The translations under genes and the position numbers were made by a program. This document shows positions 17,341-24,804 of a DNA stretch of 64,000 nt, piece after piece. Within the stretch, counting starts at the first letter, position 1. Each line of letters opens with the position of its first letter. Origin of the DNA: Actinomycetota bacterium (GTDB lineage Bacteria; Actinomycetota; Actinomycetes; Actinomycetales; Microbacteriaceae); contig CANFSP010000005.1 of NCBI GenBank assembly GCA_947449765.1, positions 1-64,000 on the forward strand, in the 5' to 3' direction. The notes under the pieces are model-generated. The model saw only the letters and a list, made by a program, of their open reading frames with translations, did not search any database and had not been told where the DNA came from.

Positions 17341-18030
17341 ATGACCGAAGTTCGCGGAAAAACTTTCATCGTGGTGGGAGCAAGCGGAGTTTTGGGTCGC
17401 GAGATTGCCACCGAACTCAGCGCGCGCGGCGCCGTGGTGATTGGCACCGCACGCCGTGAATCGAGTTTTTCGGAGATGACCGTTTACTCCAGTCGACAGG
17501 TTGAGCTGGATTTGGAGGATTCGGACTCGGTGACATCATTTGTAGCCGATGTGACGTCAGGCTCGGCGAACGTCAACGGACTCGTACTGGCTGCCGGACT
17601 CGTGGCGTTCGGCGCGGCGAACGAAACACCGGCCAACATCACTCATCGACTCATGGCGGTAAACGCAACCGCACCAATAGTTTTGGCTGCGGGTCTGGCA
17701 CCTACGCTCGCGAAGAATGCCGACAGCGTCATCGTGTCGCTCTCGGGAAAAGTGGCCGAAATGCCCACGGCAGGAATCGCGGCCTATTCCGCGAGCAAGG
17801 CGGCCCTACACGCATACAGCGTCGCTGCGGGGCGCGAACTCCGGCGTGCCAATGTTCGCTGGGTGGATGCTCGCCCCGGGCACACCGAAACCGGTCTCGC
17901 TTCTCGCGCCATCTTTGGCGATGCGCCCAATTTCGGAGCTGGTCTCTCGCCAGAATCCGTTGCCAGGCGCATCGTGGAGGCTATCGTCGCTGACGAAAAA
18001 GATCTTCCGAGCTCAGCTTTCGAGGGCTAG
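17341..18030 (+). CDS. Short-chain dehydrogenase/reductase
   Basis: A 229-residue SDR. The N-terminal GASGVLG is the nucleotide-binding glycine motif, and catalytic Tyr and Lys are in YSASK about residue 150, preceded by VSLSGK. It is soluble and probably NADP-dependent, since ARRE follows strand two. The substrate is unknown, and neighbours (Rrf2 regulator, hydrolases) do not specify it. Confidence 0.9.
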   Translation: MTEVRGKTFIVVGASGVLGREIATELSARGAVVIGTARRESSFSEMTVYSSRQVELDLEDSDSVTSFVADVTSGSANVNGLVLAAGLVAFGAANETPANITHRLMAVNATAPIVLAAGLAPTLAKNADSVIVSLSGKVAEMPTAGIAAYSASKAALHAYSVAAGRELRRANVRWVDARPGHTETGLASRAIFGDAPNFGAGLSPESVARRIVEAIVADEKDLPSSAFEG

Positions 18031-18057
18031 GCGAGTCACTATCGACACTGCGAGTCG

Positions 18058-18537
18058 CTATCGACGCTGCCAAGCCCCATCCTGTCGAAGCAATTCGTTC
18101 AGCGGCTCCGGTAATGCACCGGATTCGACCTGAGCTAACGTGCAATCCTCGAGTACGTTGCGCATGGCCGAGCGAAGCGCGACCCAGACATCGGTAAGGC
18201 GGGATGCGGGTTCGGAGTACTTTTGATTCTCCGGCGCCGAGCCGCGAACGGCGGCGAGGGGCCCATCCAAACACCGCACCACATCGGCAAGCGAAATTTC
18301 GTCGGCACTGCGCGTCAAGCTGAATCCACCCACGGCACCACGACGGCTCTGCACGAGACCCGAGCGCCGAAGGTCAGCCATGATTCCCTCGAGGAACTTG
18401 ACCGAAATCCCCGCGTGCTCAGCAATCTCATGCGTTGACAGGTAGGCGTCAGTCCCCAACGAGCCGGCCTCGTGCTGAGCTCGGGTCAGGTGCAATAGGG
18501 CCTGAACCCCGTAGTCGACCCGCGCGGAAATGTGCAT
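18058..18537 (-). CDS. Rrf2-family transcriptional regulator
   Basis: A 159-residue winged-helix protein starting MHISARVDYGVQALL, with HTH segment STHEIAEHAGISVKFLEGIM. It has only two isolated cysteines and lacks the three-cysteine Fe-S cluster motif of IscR/NsrR, resembling CymR instead. CymR-type members control cysteine metabolism. The actinobacterial relative Rv1287 lies beside sulfate-assimilation genes. Its position a few kb from CBS/CGS genes makes a sulfur role plausible but unproven. Confidence 0.9.
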   Translation of the reverse strand: MHISARVDYGVQALLHLTRAQHEAGSLGTDAYLSTHEIAEHAGISVKFLEGIMADLRRSGLVQSRRGAVGGFSLTRSADEISLADVVRCLDGPLAAVRGSAPENQKYSEPASRLTDVWVALRSAMRNVLEDCTLAQVESGALPEPLNELLRQDGAWQRR

Positions 18538-18566
18538 ACCTCAATTATGAGGCGGGTTATCGAGTC

Positions 18567-19331
18567 TTACGAACCGTTGGTCGCCACAACTCTCACGTCA
18601 TCGAGCAGCTCGTCGAGGGCCGACACGAAGTCGTCCGGATGCGAGAGAAACGGGCTGTGGTCCGAATCGAGTTCGACCACGCGAACTCCGGGAGTCTCGG
18701 CGACCATGCGTCGCTGCAGTGCAGTGGGAATGGCACGATCGCGGGTGCACAGCATGTAGCCGCGCGGGATGGGACGGTCATCCTCAATGTGGATCGGCGT
18801 GAAGAGCACACGGACCGTTTGCGGCTCAAAATTGAGCGCGAGAAGTTCGGCCTGTCCCTGATCAAGATCAGCAAAAATCGTCGCCGCTCCAATCTCAGGA
18901 TTGAGCGTGGCGATGCGGGGGCTCGTGTCACTCAGGGTGAGCGCACCGCGTAGACCATCGCCCTCACCCTCGGGCAGGGTCGTGTAGTCATTTTGAGCTT
19001 TACCATCGCGGGGTAAGACCGCGGCCACGTAGATGAGTCCAGCGATCTGACCCCCAGCAGCAATGACGTTCTCGGCCGCCTGCGTGATGACCAGACCCGC
19101 CATGCTGTGTCCCACCAAGACAGGCGGCTCCGGCTTCGACTGCGCCACAGCGGCGAGTGCCTCCGCGTAGAGGTCGAGGGTGACATCCGTTTTCGGGGTG
19201 CCGTCTCGTCCGTGACTGGGCAAATCCACAACTTCGACCGAATGCCCCAGTTGTTCGAGACCGTGGACGGCAGCACTTCCCCACACGGTTCCGCTGCAAA
19301 AAGCACCGTGAACCAGGATCAGTCGCGCCAC
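18567..19331 (-). CDS. Alpha/beta hydrolase, paralogue 2
   Basis: A 254-residue hydrolase with LVHGAF at the start, GHSMAG with Ser76, and SDHSPFLSH carrying the catalytic His. It is paralogous to the genes at 19336-20073 and 2063-2794. It lies 4 bp after the preceding paralogue, so the two form an operon that probably arose by tandem duplication. The substrate is unknown. Confidence 0.88.
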   Translation of the reverse strand: MARLILVHGAFCSGTVWGSAAVHGLEQLGHSVEVVDLPSHGRDGTPKTDVTLDLYAEALAAVAQSKPEPPVLVGHSMAGLVITQAAENVIAAGGQIAGLIYVAAVLPRDGKAQNDYTTLPEGEGDGLRGALTLSDTSPRIATLNPEIGAATIFADLDQGQAELLALNFEPQTVRVLFTPIHIEDDRPIPRGYMLCTRDRAIPTALQRRMVAETPGVRVVELDSDHSPFLSHPDDFVSALDELLDDVRVVATNGS

Positions 19332-19335
19332 GAGG

Positions 19336-20073
19336 TCAGTCTCTGCAAAAACGGTCGATGACCGTGATCAGTGCCTCTGGGTTTGAATACATGGGCATGT
19401 GATCTGTGGCCATCTTGGCCGTTTCAACGACAGCCGTGGCACTTGCCATCTTGCGCTGAAGTGCCAGCGGAATTGCCCGATCCTCAAGGGCAAAGATGTA
19501 TCGGCGGGTAATGTCCCGATCATCCGTGATGCTCACCGGATCGGCGAAAGGAGCCAGCGGCTGCGATTCCATGGAAGTCGACTTGACCTTAGCGAGCTGT
19601 TCGGGTCTCGTCGTATTGAATATCGCCGTGGGTGTCGCCGCGAAAGGCAACGTGCCCATGGGGGGCTCGCCCTCAACGACGAGGTTGGCCTGAACCGAAT
19701 CGCCCTCACCCTCGGGTGAGCCAGCGAGGGCCAGCAACGACTGGCCATTTCGTGGAAGAAAGGCAGTCAGGTAAATCACCTGGTTCAACTCGCCACCCTG
19801 CGCGACAAAATCATCGGCGGCCTGGGTGATGACAACGCCACCCATCGAGTGCCCAATCAACACCGCCGGCTCATCACGGCTTTTCAGCTGCGCCACAGTG
19901 CGATCGGCATAGGTCTGAAGTGTGACGGATTCTTTCGGAGTCTGGTCGGCTCCCTGACCGGGGAGATCAAAGACCTCAACCGTGTGGCCTTGCGCCTTCA
20001 GCCCGGCAAGAAAAGATTTGGGCCAAATGCTGGCGTTGCACATGGCTCCATGCACAAGAACAAGACGAGACAT
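19336..20073 (-). CDS. Alpha/beta hydrolase, paralogue 3
   Basis: A 245-residue hydrolase with LVHGAM, GHSMGG (Ser76) and ATDHMPMYS (His). It is closer to the distant copy at 2063-2794 than to its tandem neighbour: QVIY.AAFLP, GEGD.VQAN and VVEG.PP.GTL are shared. This suggests a copy exchanged between the two loci or an older triplication. It is the first gene of a two-gene operon. Confidence 0.88.
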   Translation of the reverse strand: MSRLVLVHGAMCNASIWPKSFLAGLKAQGHTVEVFDLPGQGADQTPKESVTLQTYADRTVAQLKSRDEPAVLIGHSMGGVVITQAADDFVAQGGELNQVIYLTAFLPRNGQSLLALAGSPEGEGDSVQANLVVEGEPPMGTLPFAATPTAIFNTTRPEQLAKVKSTSMESQPLAPFADPVSITDDRDITRRYIFALEDRAIPLALQRKMASATAVVETAKMATDHMPMYSNPEALITVIDRFCRD

Positions 20074-20140
20074 GACTCACAAGCCTTTCCGAACGGGTGA
20101 GGAAACCAATCGAATTGATACTCATACTAGGCTCAACGGC

Positions 20141-20665
20141 ATGGAAAACACGTGGATACTGCTCATCTGGCTTTCACCACTGATTATCGTGATGGTGATT
20201 TTTGATCTGCGTGCACGTAACTACGGCAAGAAGGTGTTGCACCTCCCCAAGCGCCACTACGTCAGCTTGCTCTGGCTCGCCATCCTTGATCCAGTATTCG
20301 AGGTGCTGTTCATTGGCGTTGTGCTCTGGAATGACCTCTCGCGCGACTGGGCCCACTGGATCGCCGGAGCGGTTGGCGTGGTGTGTGGTTTCTTCTTCGC
20401 GAGGTACCGGATGGGGATCATGTGGGTGCGACCACTTCCCGAGAAAAAGGCAGCCATCCTGAAAAACAGTGGTTCGGAATACCTCGCCCTGGTTTTCCTC
20501 ATCGTGGTCAAAACGGTGTCGGAGAACACGTCGCTGAGCAACTATTGGTTGAGCCTCGTCATCACAGCCGGTCTTCTCATGGTGGTCAGTGAATCAGCAT
20601 TCCGGGTGGGGATGCTCTTTCGCCGCTACAAGCGCGAGATGACGGATGCCTCACTGCTCACCTGA
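20141..20665 (+). CDS. Unrecognised polytopic membrane protein
   Basis: A 174-residue protein with about five hydrophobic segments and basic loops (RARNYGKK, RYKREM). The ATG at 20141 is preferred because it opens directly into the first membrane helix; longer starts would overlap the hydrolase gene antisense. No known motif is visible. Confidence 0.65.
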   Translation: MENTWILLIWLSPLIIVMVIFDLRARNYGKKVLHLPKRHYVSLLWLAILDPVFEVLFIGVVLWNDLSRDWAHWIAGAVGVVCGFFFARYRMGIMWVRPLPEKKAAILKNSGSEYLALVFLIVVKTVSENTSLSNYWLSLVITAGLLMVVSESAFRVGMLFRRYKREMTDASLLT

Positions 20666-20689
20666 TAAGACTTAGCGCGCAGACGACGT

Positions 20690-21910
20690 TCAGCCTGAGA
20701 CACTTGTTCGCTTGCTACCGGCCATCCAGCCGGTTCGTCCCCGTGTGAGTGCGGCGGTCACGTCGTCGAGGAGATCAGTCACGTTCTCGATACCAACCGA
20801 TAGGCGTACGAGATTATCCGGCACGGCCAGTGGCGTTCCCACCACCGAAGCGTGCGTCATGGCGTGCGGGTAGCTAATCAACGATTCAACTCCGCCGAGC
20901 GACTCCGCCAAGGTGAATATCCGCGTTGCCGCCACAAATTCGCGAGCGGCAACCACGCCTCCCGTGAGCGTCAACGACAGCATTCCACCAAAACCACTCA
21001 TTTGTTCGGCGGCGATTTCATGCCCGCGATGAGCGGGCAAGCCGGGGTAAAAGACACGGTCGACGGCAGGATGCGCATCCAACGCCTCCGCAAGAATCTG
21101 GGCATTCGCACTGTGCTGCATCATGCGCAACTCAAGAGTCTTGATACCTCTCAGGGTGAGGTAGGAATCGAAGGGGGCGGCGATGGCTCCCACCGCATTG
21201 TGCAGGAATGCAACCTTGTCGGCAATCTCATGATTTGCGGTGACGATCGCCCCACCGATGACATCACTGTGTCCACCGATGTACTTGGTCGTCGAGTGCA
21301 CGACGACATCAGCACCAAGTGTCAGCGGACGTTGCAAAGCCGGTGTCGCGAAGGTGTTGTCGACGACGAGCGTGGCCCCATACTCGCGAGCAATAGCGGA
21401 CAGAGTGCTGATGTCGACGATCCGCAACAGTGGGTTTGACGGTGTTTCGAGCCAAACCACGCTTGCGCGTGACGCGGCGAGCGCCGCGCGCGTTGCCGTG
21501 ATGTCAGCCAAATCAACGGTCGTGTGTCCAACACCCCATTGAGCGAACACGCCGTTGATCAACCGGTATGTGCCCCCGTATGCGTCATTTCCGAGGAGAA
21601 CATGACCACCGGGTTTGAGCAGGGCTCGAAGCAGGGTGTCCTCCGCCGCAAGTCCACTCGCGAATGAGAATGCACGGGTGCTGGCAGCAGAGCTTGCGGT
21701 CCAGCCCACGCTTTCAAGTGCAGCAAGGTTTTCTTGCAACGCATCGCGGGTCGGATTTGCGGTTCGTCCATACTCGTAGCCGCCACGAAGCCCGCCGACT
21801 CCGTCCTGAGCGAAGGTTGACGCCAGGTGCAGTGGTGGGATTACCGCGCCGGTTGCGGAATCTGGTTGCTGTCCGACGTGAATCGCTCGTGTTGCAAAGT
21901 GCTCCGTCAT
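20690..21910 (-). CDS. Cystathionine gamma-synthase / gamma-lyase (PLP)
   Basis: A 406-residue member of the Cys/Met metabolism PLP family. It shows YGRTANPTRDALQ, the pyridoxal-stacking Tyr in NDAYGGTYR, VVDNTFATP, and the PLP lysine in HSTTKYIGGH (Lys209). The ATG at 21910 was chosen over the 22003 start because it matches the family N-terminus and forms an ATGA overlap with the CBS stop. Paired with CBS it most likely acts as gamma-lyase releasing cysteine from cystathionine, though the gamma-synthase reaction cannot be excluded. Confidence 0.92.
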   Translation of the reverse strand: MTEHFATRAIHVGQQPDSATGAVIPPLHLASTFAQDGVGGLRGGYEYGRTANPTRDALQENLAALESVGWTASSAASTRAFSFASGLAAEDTLLRALLKPGGHVLLGNDAYGGTYRLINGVFAQWGVGHTTVDLADITATRAALAASRASVVWLETPSNPLLRIVDISTLSAIAREYGATLVVDNTFATPALQRPLTLGADVVVHSTTKYIGGHSDVIGGAIVTANHEIADKVAFLHNAVGAIAAPFDSYLTLRGIKTLELRMMQHSANAQILAEALDAHPAVDRVFYPGLPAHRGHEIAAEQMSGFGGMLSLTLTGGVVAAREFVAATRIFTLAESLGGVESLISYPHAMTHASVVGTPLAVPDNLVRLSVGIENVTDLLDDVTAALTRGRTGWMAGSKRTSVSG

Positions 21911-22953
21911 GAGTGTGCTCCTTGAGTGATGCGCTGGATGTGAGATCTGAGGACGAGCTGGGCAGGGTCTTCGGCAACGTCGTAGCCGTGGTCGCGCATC
22001 CACTCGTCGTTGAAAATTTTGCCGAGATAGCCTCGGCCGGAGTCAGGCAAGAGGATGACGACGATGTGCTCCGGACCGAGTGTTCGCGCAACTCTGAGGC
22101 CCGCAACGACAGCCATCCCGCCCGAACCGCCGACCAGCATGCCCTCCTCGCGCGCGAGGCGACGTGTCATCGCGAACGACTCTGCATCAGATATGCGTTC
22201 GATGCGATCCGGAAGTTCTGCGTCGAACGCCTGGGGCCAAAAATCTTCGCCGACGCCTTCGACGTGGTAGCTGTGGATTCGGTCGTTCGGTCCCGCCGAG
22301 TAAATGGACCCGACCGGATCGGCACCTATGACAGTGACATGACCGCCGGATGCTTCCTTGAGAAAACGCCCGGTTCCACTAATCGTGCCGCCGGTGCCCA
22401 CCCCGGCCACGAAGTGCGTAATTCTCTGGGCGGTGTCACGCCAGATTTCCGGACCAGTTGTGGCGTAGTGACTCGCCGGCCCATTGGGGTTGTCATACTG
22501 ATTGGGTTTGAATGCCCCTGGTATCTCCCGTGCCAACCGATCGCTCACTGAGTAGTACGAGCGCGGATCGTGAGGCTCAACATTCGTCGGGGTAACGACG
22601 ACTTCAGCTCCGAAGGCCCTCATCGTGTTTTGCTTGTCGACCGAGACCTTGTCGGGGACGACAAACACGGTGCGATACCCGCGCTGCTGTGCAAACAGAG
22701 CCAGGCCGATGCCGGTGTTTCCCGAGGTAGCTTCAACAATCACACCGCCAGGCTTCAGCTGCCCCGAACGCTCGGCATCGTCGAGAATGCGCTCGGCGAT
22801 GCGGTCTTTGGATGAACCGCCCGGGTTACTCGCCTCAAGCTTGACCAGGACGGTTGCGCTGATCGGGGACGCCGCCGGTTCCTCGATGACACGAGAGAGC
22901 CTGACCAGCGGAGTGTTGCCGATGGTGTGGGTGATGTTTTCCGAGTAGATCAT
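21907..22953 (-). CDS. Cystathionine beta-synthase, catalytic domain only
   Basis: A 348-residue fold-type II PLP enzyme. The PLP lysine is in GGSSKDR (Lys49), with SGNTGIGLA phosphate cup, GVGTGGTISG loop and EGVGEDFWP typical of CBS rather than O-acetylserine sulfhydrylase. It ends soon after NDEWMRDHGY and therefore lacks the C-terminal CBS-domain pair found in many homologues. It combines serine and homocysteine to cystathionine. It is followed with 4-bp overlap by the gamma-lyase-like gene, giving a reverse transsulfuration operon behind a poly-cysteine leader. Confidence 0.92.
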   Translation of the reverse strand: MIYSENITHTIGNTPLVRLSRVIEEPAASPISATVLVKLEASNPGGSSKDRIAERILDDAERSGQLKPGGVIVEATSGNTGIGLALFAQQRGYRTVFVVPDKVSVDKQNTMRAFGAEVVVTPTNVEPHDPRSYYSVSDRLAREIPGAFKPNQYDNPNGPASHYATTGPEIWRDTAQRITHFVAGVGTGGTISGTGRFLKEASGGHVTVIGADPVGSIYSAGPNDRIHSYHVEGVGEDFWPQAFDAELPDRIERISDAESFAMTRRLAREEGMLVGGSGGMAVVAGLRVARTLGPEHIVVILLPDSGRGYLGKIFNDEWMRDHGYDVAEDPAQLVLRSHIQRITQGAHS

Positions 22954-23130
22954 GAGCGAAGTCCCGCGAGTTGGGATACCGGCTTGTCGCGTGAGGAGGC
23001 GGGTATCGGGTCGTGTGTTGTTGTGGATGTTGTCGGTGGCGATTGACGCCGGTGACGCGCTCAGAAGGCGCCACAGGGAGCTAGTTCTGGGTTCGAACTA
23101 GCGACAACAACAACACAAGCGGGTAATCAC
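22954..23130 (-). promoter_or_regulatory. Cysteine-responsive attenuator of the CBS operon
   Basis: The leader combines three elements. The Cys-codon stretch (23107-23117) is perfectly complementary over 11 bases to a downstream segment (23014-23024). A hairpin 23080-23087/23095-23102 overlaps the uORF stop. A second hairpin pairs 22975-22980 with 23002-23007 near the CBS start, which has no strong Shine-Dalgarno. Ribosomes stalling on Cys codons would block the long-range pairing; which conformer exposes the start is inference. Confidence 0.75.
23098..23130 (-). CDS. Poly-cysteine leader peptide (uORF) for the CBS operon
   Basis: A 10-codon ORF on the minus strand reads GTG-ATT-ACC-CGC-TTG-TGT-TGT-TGT-TGT-CGC-TAG, encoding MITRLCCCCR. 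Four consecutive Cys codons are very unlikely by chance. A TACTGT -10-like hexamer ends nine bases upstream of the GTG, so it may be nearly leaderless. Poly-cysteine leaderless ORFs are known cysteine-responsive attenuators in mycobacteria, and the downstream genes here make cysteine. Confidence 0.85.
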   Translation of the reverse strand: MITRLCCCCR

Positions 23131-23150
23131 GATGAGTCGACAGTAACAGA

Positions 23151-23183
23151 ACGCCCGGGCTGCACATCAAGCAGCCCGGGCGT
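23151..23183 (-). terminator. Rho-independent terminator of the permease gene
   Basis: A 13-bp perfect GC-rich stem (23151-23163 with 23171-23183) with a 7-base loop stands 18 bp past the permease stop and is followed on the minus strand by TTCTGTT. It separates the permease from the CBS leader promoter. Confidence 0.9.
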
Positions 23184-23201
23184 TTGTTACGAAATAAATC
23201 G

Positions 23202-24656
23202 TTACTCGACTTCGACGTCTTTCTTGATGGCGGCGAAGATGGGACCGGCAATAAAGGCAAGCGCCAGGATCACCAGGATGCCCCACGAGAACGGCCCGTA
23301 GGCCCAGGCAACGCCATCGTTCTCAGCGACCAGAGCGGGAAGGTTCTGGAGAATGAGGAACAAGAACAGGAGCAGTCCGGCGAGACCGAGTACCGGTGCA
23401 ATAACGGTCTTCCAGATGCTCAGATTGTGACGGTCTCGGACAAAAATTCCGAGCACGGCAACACTGGTGAGCGCAAGCAGGAGCACGATACCTACCGACG
23501 AGATTCCACCAAGCCACGTATAGAACTGCGTGATTGGGTCCAGCTGAAGTGCGACGGCCGCGATGATGAGCACGAACACGATGACCACTGCGGTGATGGA
23601 TGCGCGAGCAGGCGAGCCAAACTTCTTGTGTGGCAACGAAAGCCCGTGTGGAAGAACGCGGTTCGCAGACAGCGAGAAGAGGTAGCGGGAGACGATGTTG
23701 TGGAAGGACAGGATGCAGGCGAACAAGCTTGTCACGAAGAGCACCTGAATGATGTCGCCACCGACCTTGCCCAAGTACGTGACGGTGGTCTCAGCGAGGA
23801 TGCCACCCGGGTTGTTGGCTGCAGCCTCCACGACTGTGCTCTGGCCATTTGCCGAGACGAGTACCCAACTCGAGACGGCATAGAAAATGCCGATCAGGAT
23901 CAGCGAGATGTACGTGGCTCGAGGAATAGTGCGATCGGGGTTCTTGGCCTCGTCGCGGAAAATTGCCGTGGCCTCAAAACCGATGAAGCTCAAAATCGCG
24001 AAGAGGATACCGAACCCGGGAGCACCGGAGAGAATGTCGGTCGGGTTGAAGATTCCGTTCGAGAAGCCCTCCGGCCCACCGCCGTGCAGGAAGACAACGG
24101 CGAAGTCGAGTGCGAGCACGATAAGCACCTCAAGGATGAGGAGGACGGCAAGCACACGACCCGAAATCTCGATGTGGAAGTAGCCGAGCACACCGACGAC
24201 CACGAGACCGACCAGCGCATAAACCCACCACGGCACCTCGGGCACACCCCAGGCCTGAAGGAGGCCATTGAGCCCGGGACCGAAGAGCCCAAAAACACCT
24301 GCCTCGAGGGCAAGGTAAGAAAACAGCGCGACAAAAGCGGCGCCAATTCCCGGCCCGCGACCTATGCCCTTGTCAACGTAGGCATAAAACGCGCCGGCAG
24401 ATTTGACGAACGGGGTAGCAGAGGTGAACCCCACCGCGAAAAGCACGAGCACTACGCTCGCGATGATGAAGGTGAACGGGAATCCTGCCCCATTGCCGAA
24501 TGCAATTCCGAGCGGGACCGGACCACCGATGACGCCCAGTGGTGATGCCGCAGCAACGACAATGAATACGATGGCGGCAACGCCGAGCGAACCGCGCAGA
24601 CGACGCTGTGTAGCGCCGTTGTCGGCTTTTTCGGGAGCCACAGAGGTGTTAGCCAT
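23202..24656 (-). CDS. APC-superfamily amino acid permease
   Basis: A 484-residue transporter with about 12 hydrophobic segments. The first helix contains AAASPLGVIGGPVPLG, the unwound substrate site region, and FIGFEATAIFRDEAKNPDRTIPRA is the hallmark helix-6/loop motif of APC members. It stands between the CBS operon and the organosulfur cluster, so uptake of a sulfur-containing amino acid or amine is possible but unproven. It has its own terminator and a direct repeat upstream. Confidence 0.9.
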   Translation of the reverse strand: MANTSVAPEKADNGATQRRLRGSLGVAAIVFIVVAAASPLGVIGGPVPLGIAFGNGAGFPFTFIIASVVLVLFAVGFTSATPFVKSAGAFYAYVDKGIGRGPGIGAAFVALFSYLALEAGVFGLFGPGLNGLLQAWGVPEVPWWVYALVGLVVVGVLGYFHIEISGRVLAVLLILEVLIVLALDFAVVFLHGGGPEGFSNGIFNPTDILSGAPGFGILFAILSFIGFEATAIFRDEAKNPDRTIPRATYISLILIGIFYAVSSWVLVSANGQSTVVEAAANNPGGILAETTVTYLGKVGGDIIQVLFVTSLFACILSFHNIVSRYLFSLSANRVLPHGLSLPHKKFGSPARASITAVVIVFVLIIAAVALQLDPITQFYTWLGGISSVGIVLLLALTSVAVLGIFVRDRHNLSIWKTVIAPVLGLAGLLLFLFLILQNLPALVAENDGVAWAYGPFSWGILVILALAFIAGPIFAAIKKDVEVE

Positions 24657-24741
24657 GAGGTTTCCTTAGGATTTGTGAAGGGACAGTGAAGCTATTCCCT
24701 TGACAGTATTGGTCGCCATTCACCAGACAAAACACGCGTAA

Positions 24742-24773
24742 CACAAACGGTAAAAAAGCGTCACACACGGTAA
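24742..24773. promoter_or_regulatory. Direct repeat upstream of permease gene
   Basis: CACAAACGGTAA (24742-24753) and CACACACGGTAA (24762-24773) form an 11/12 direct repeat with 20-bp period, about 90 bp upstream of the permease start. Two-turn spacing suggests a dimeric regulator bound to one helix face. The protein is unknown. Confidence 0.4.
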
Positions 24774-24804
24774 CAATCGAACGCGTCTCGGACGGACTGT
24801 GCCC

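Noticed and set aside
22954-23098. SAM-type riboswitch before CBS
   Set aside because: None of the conserved SAM-I/IV core blocks could be found; the uORF-based attenuator explains the leader.
23184-24545. Long plus-strand ORF antisense to the permease
   Set aside because: Very hydrophilic low-complexity product that mirrors a hydrophobic permease. The permease reading has family motifs and its own terminator.
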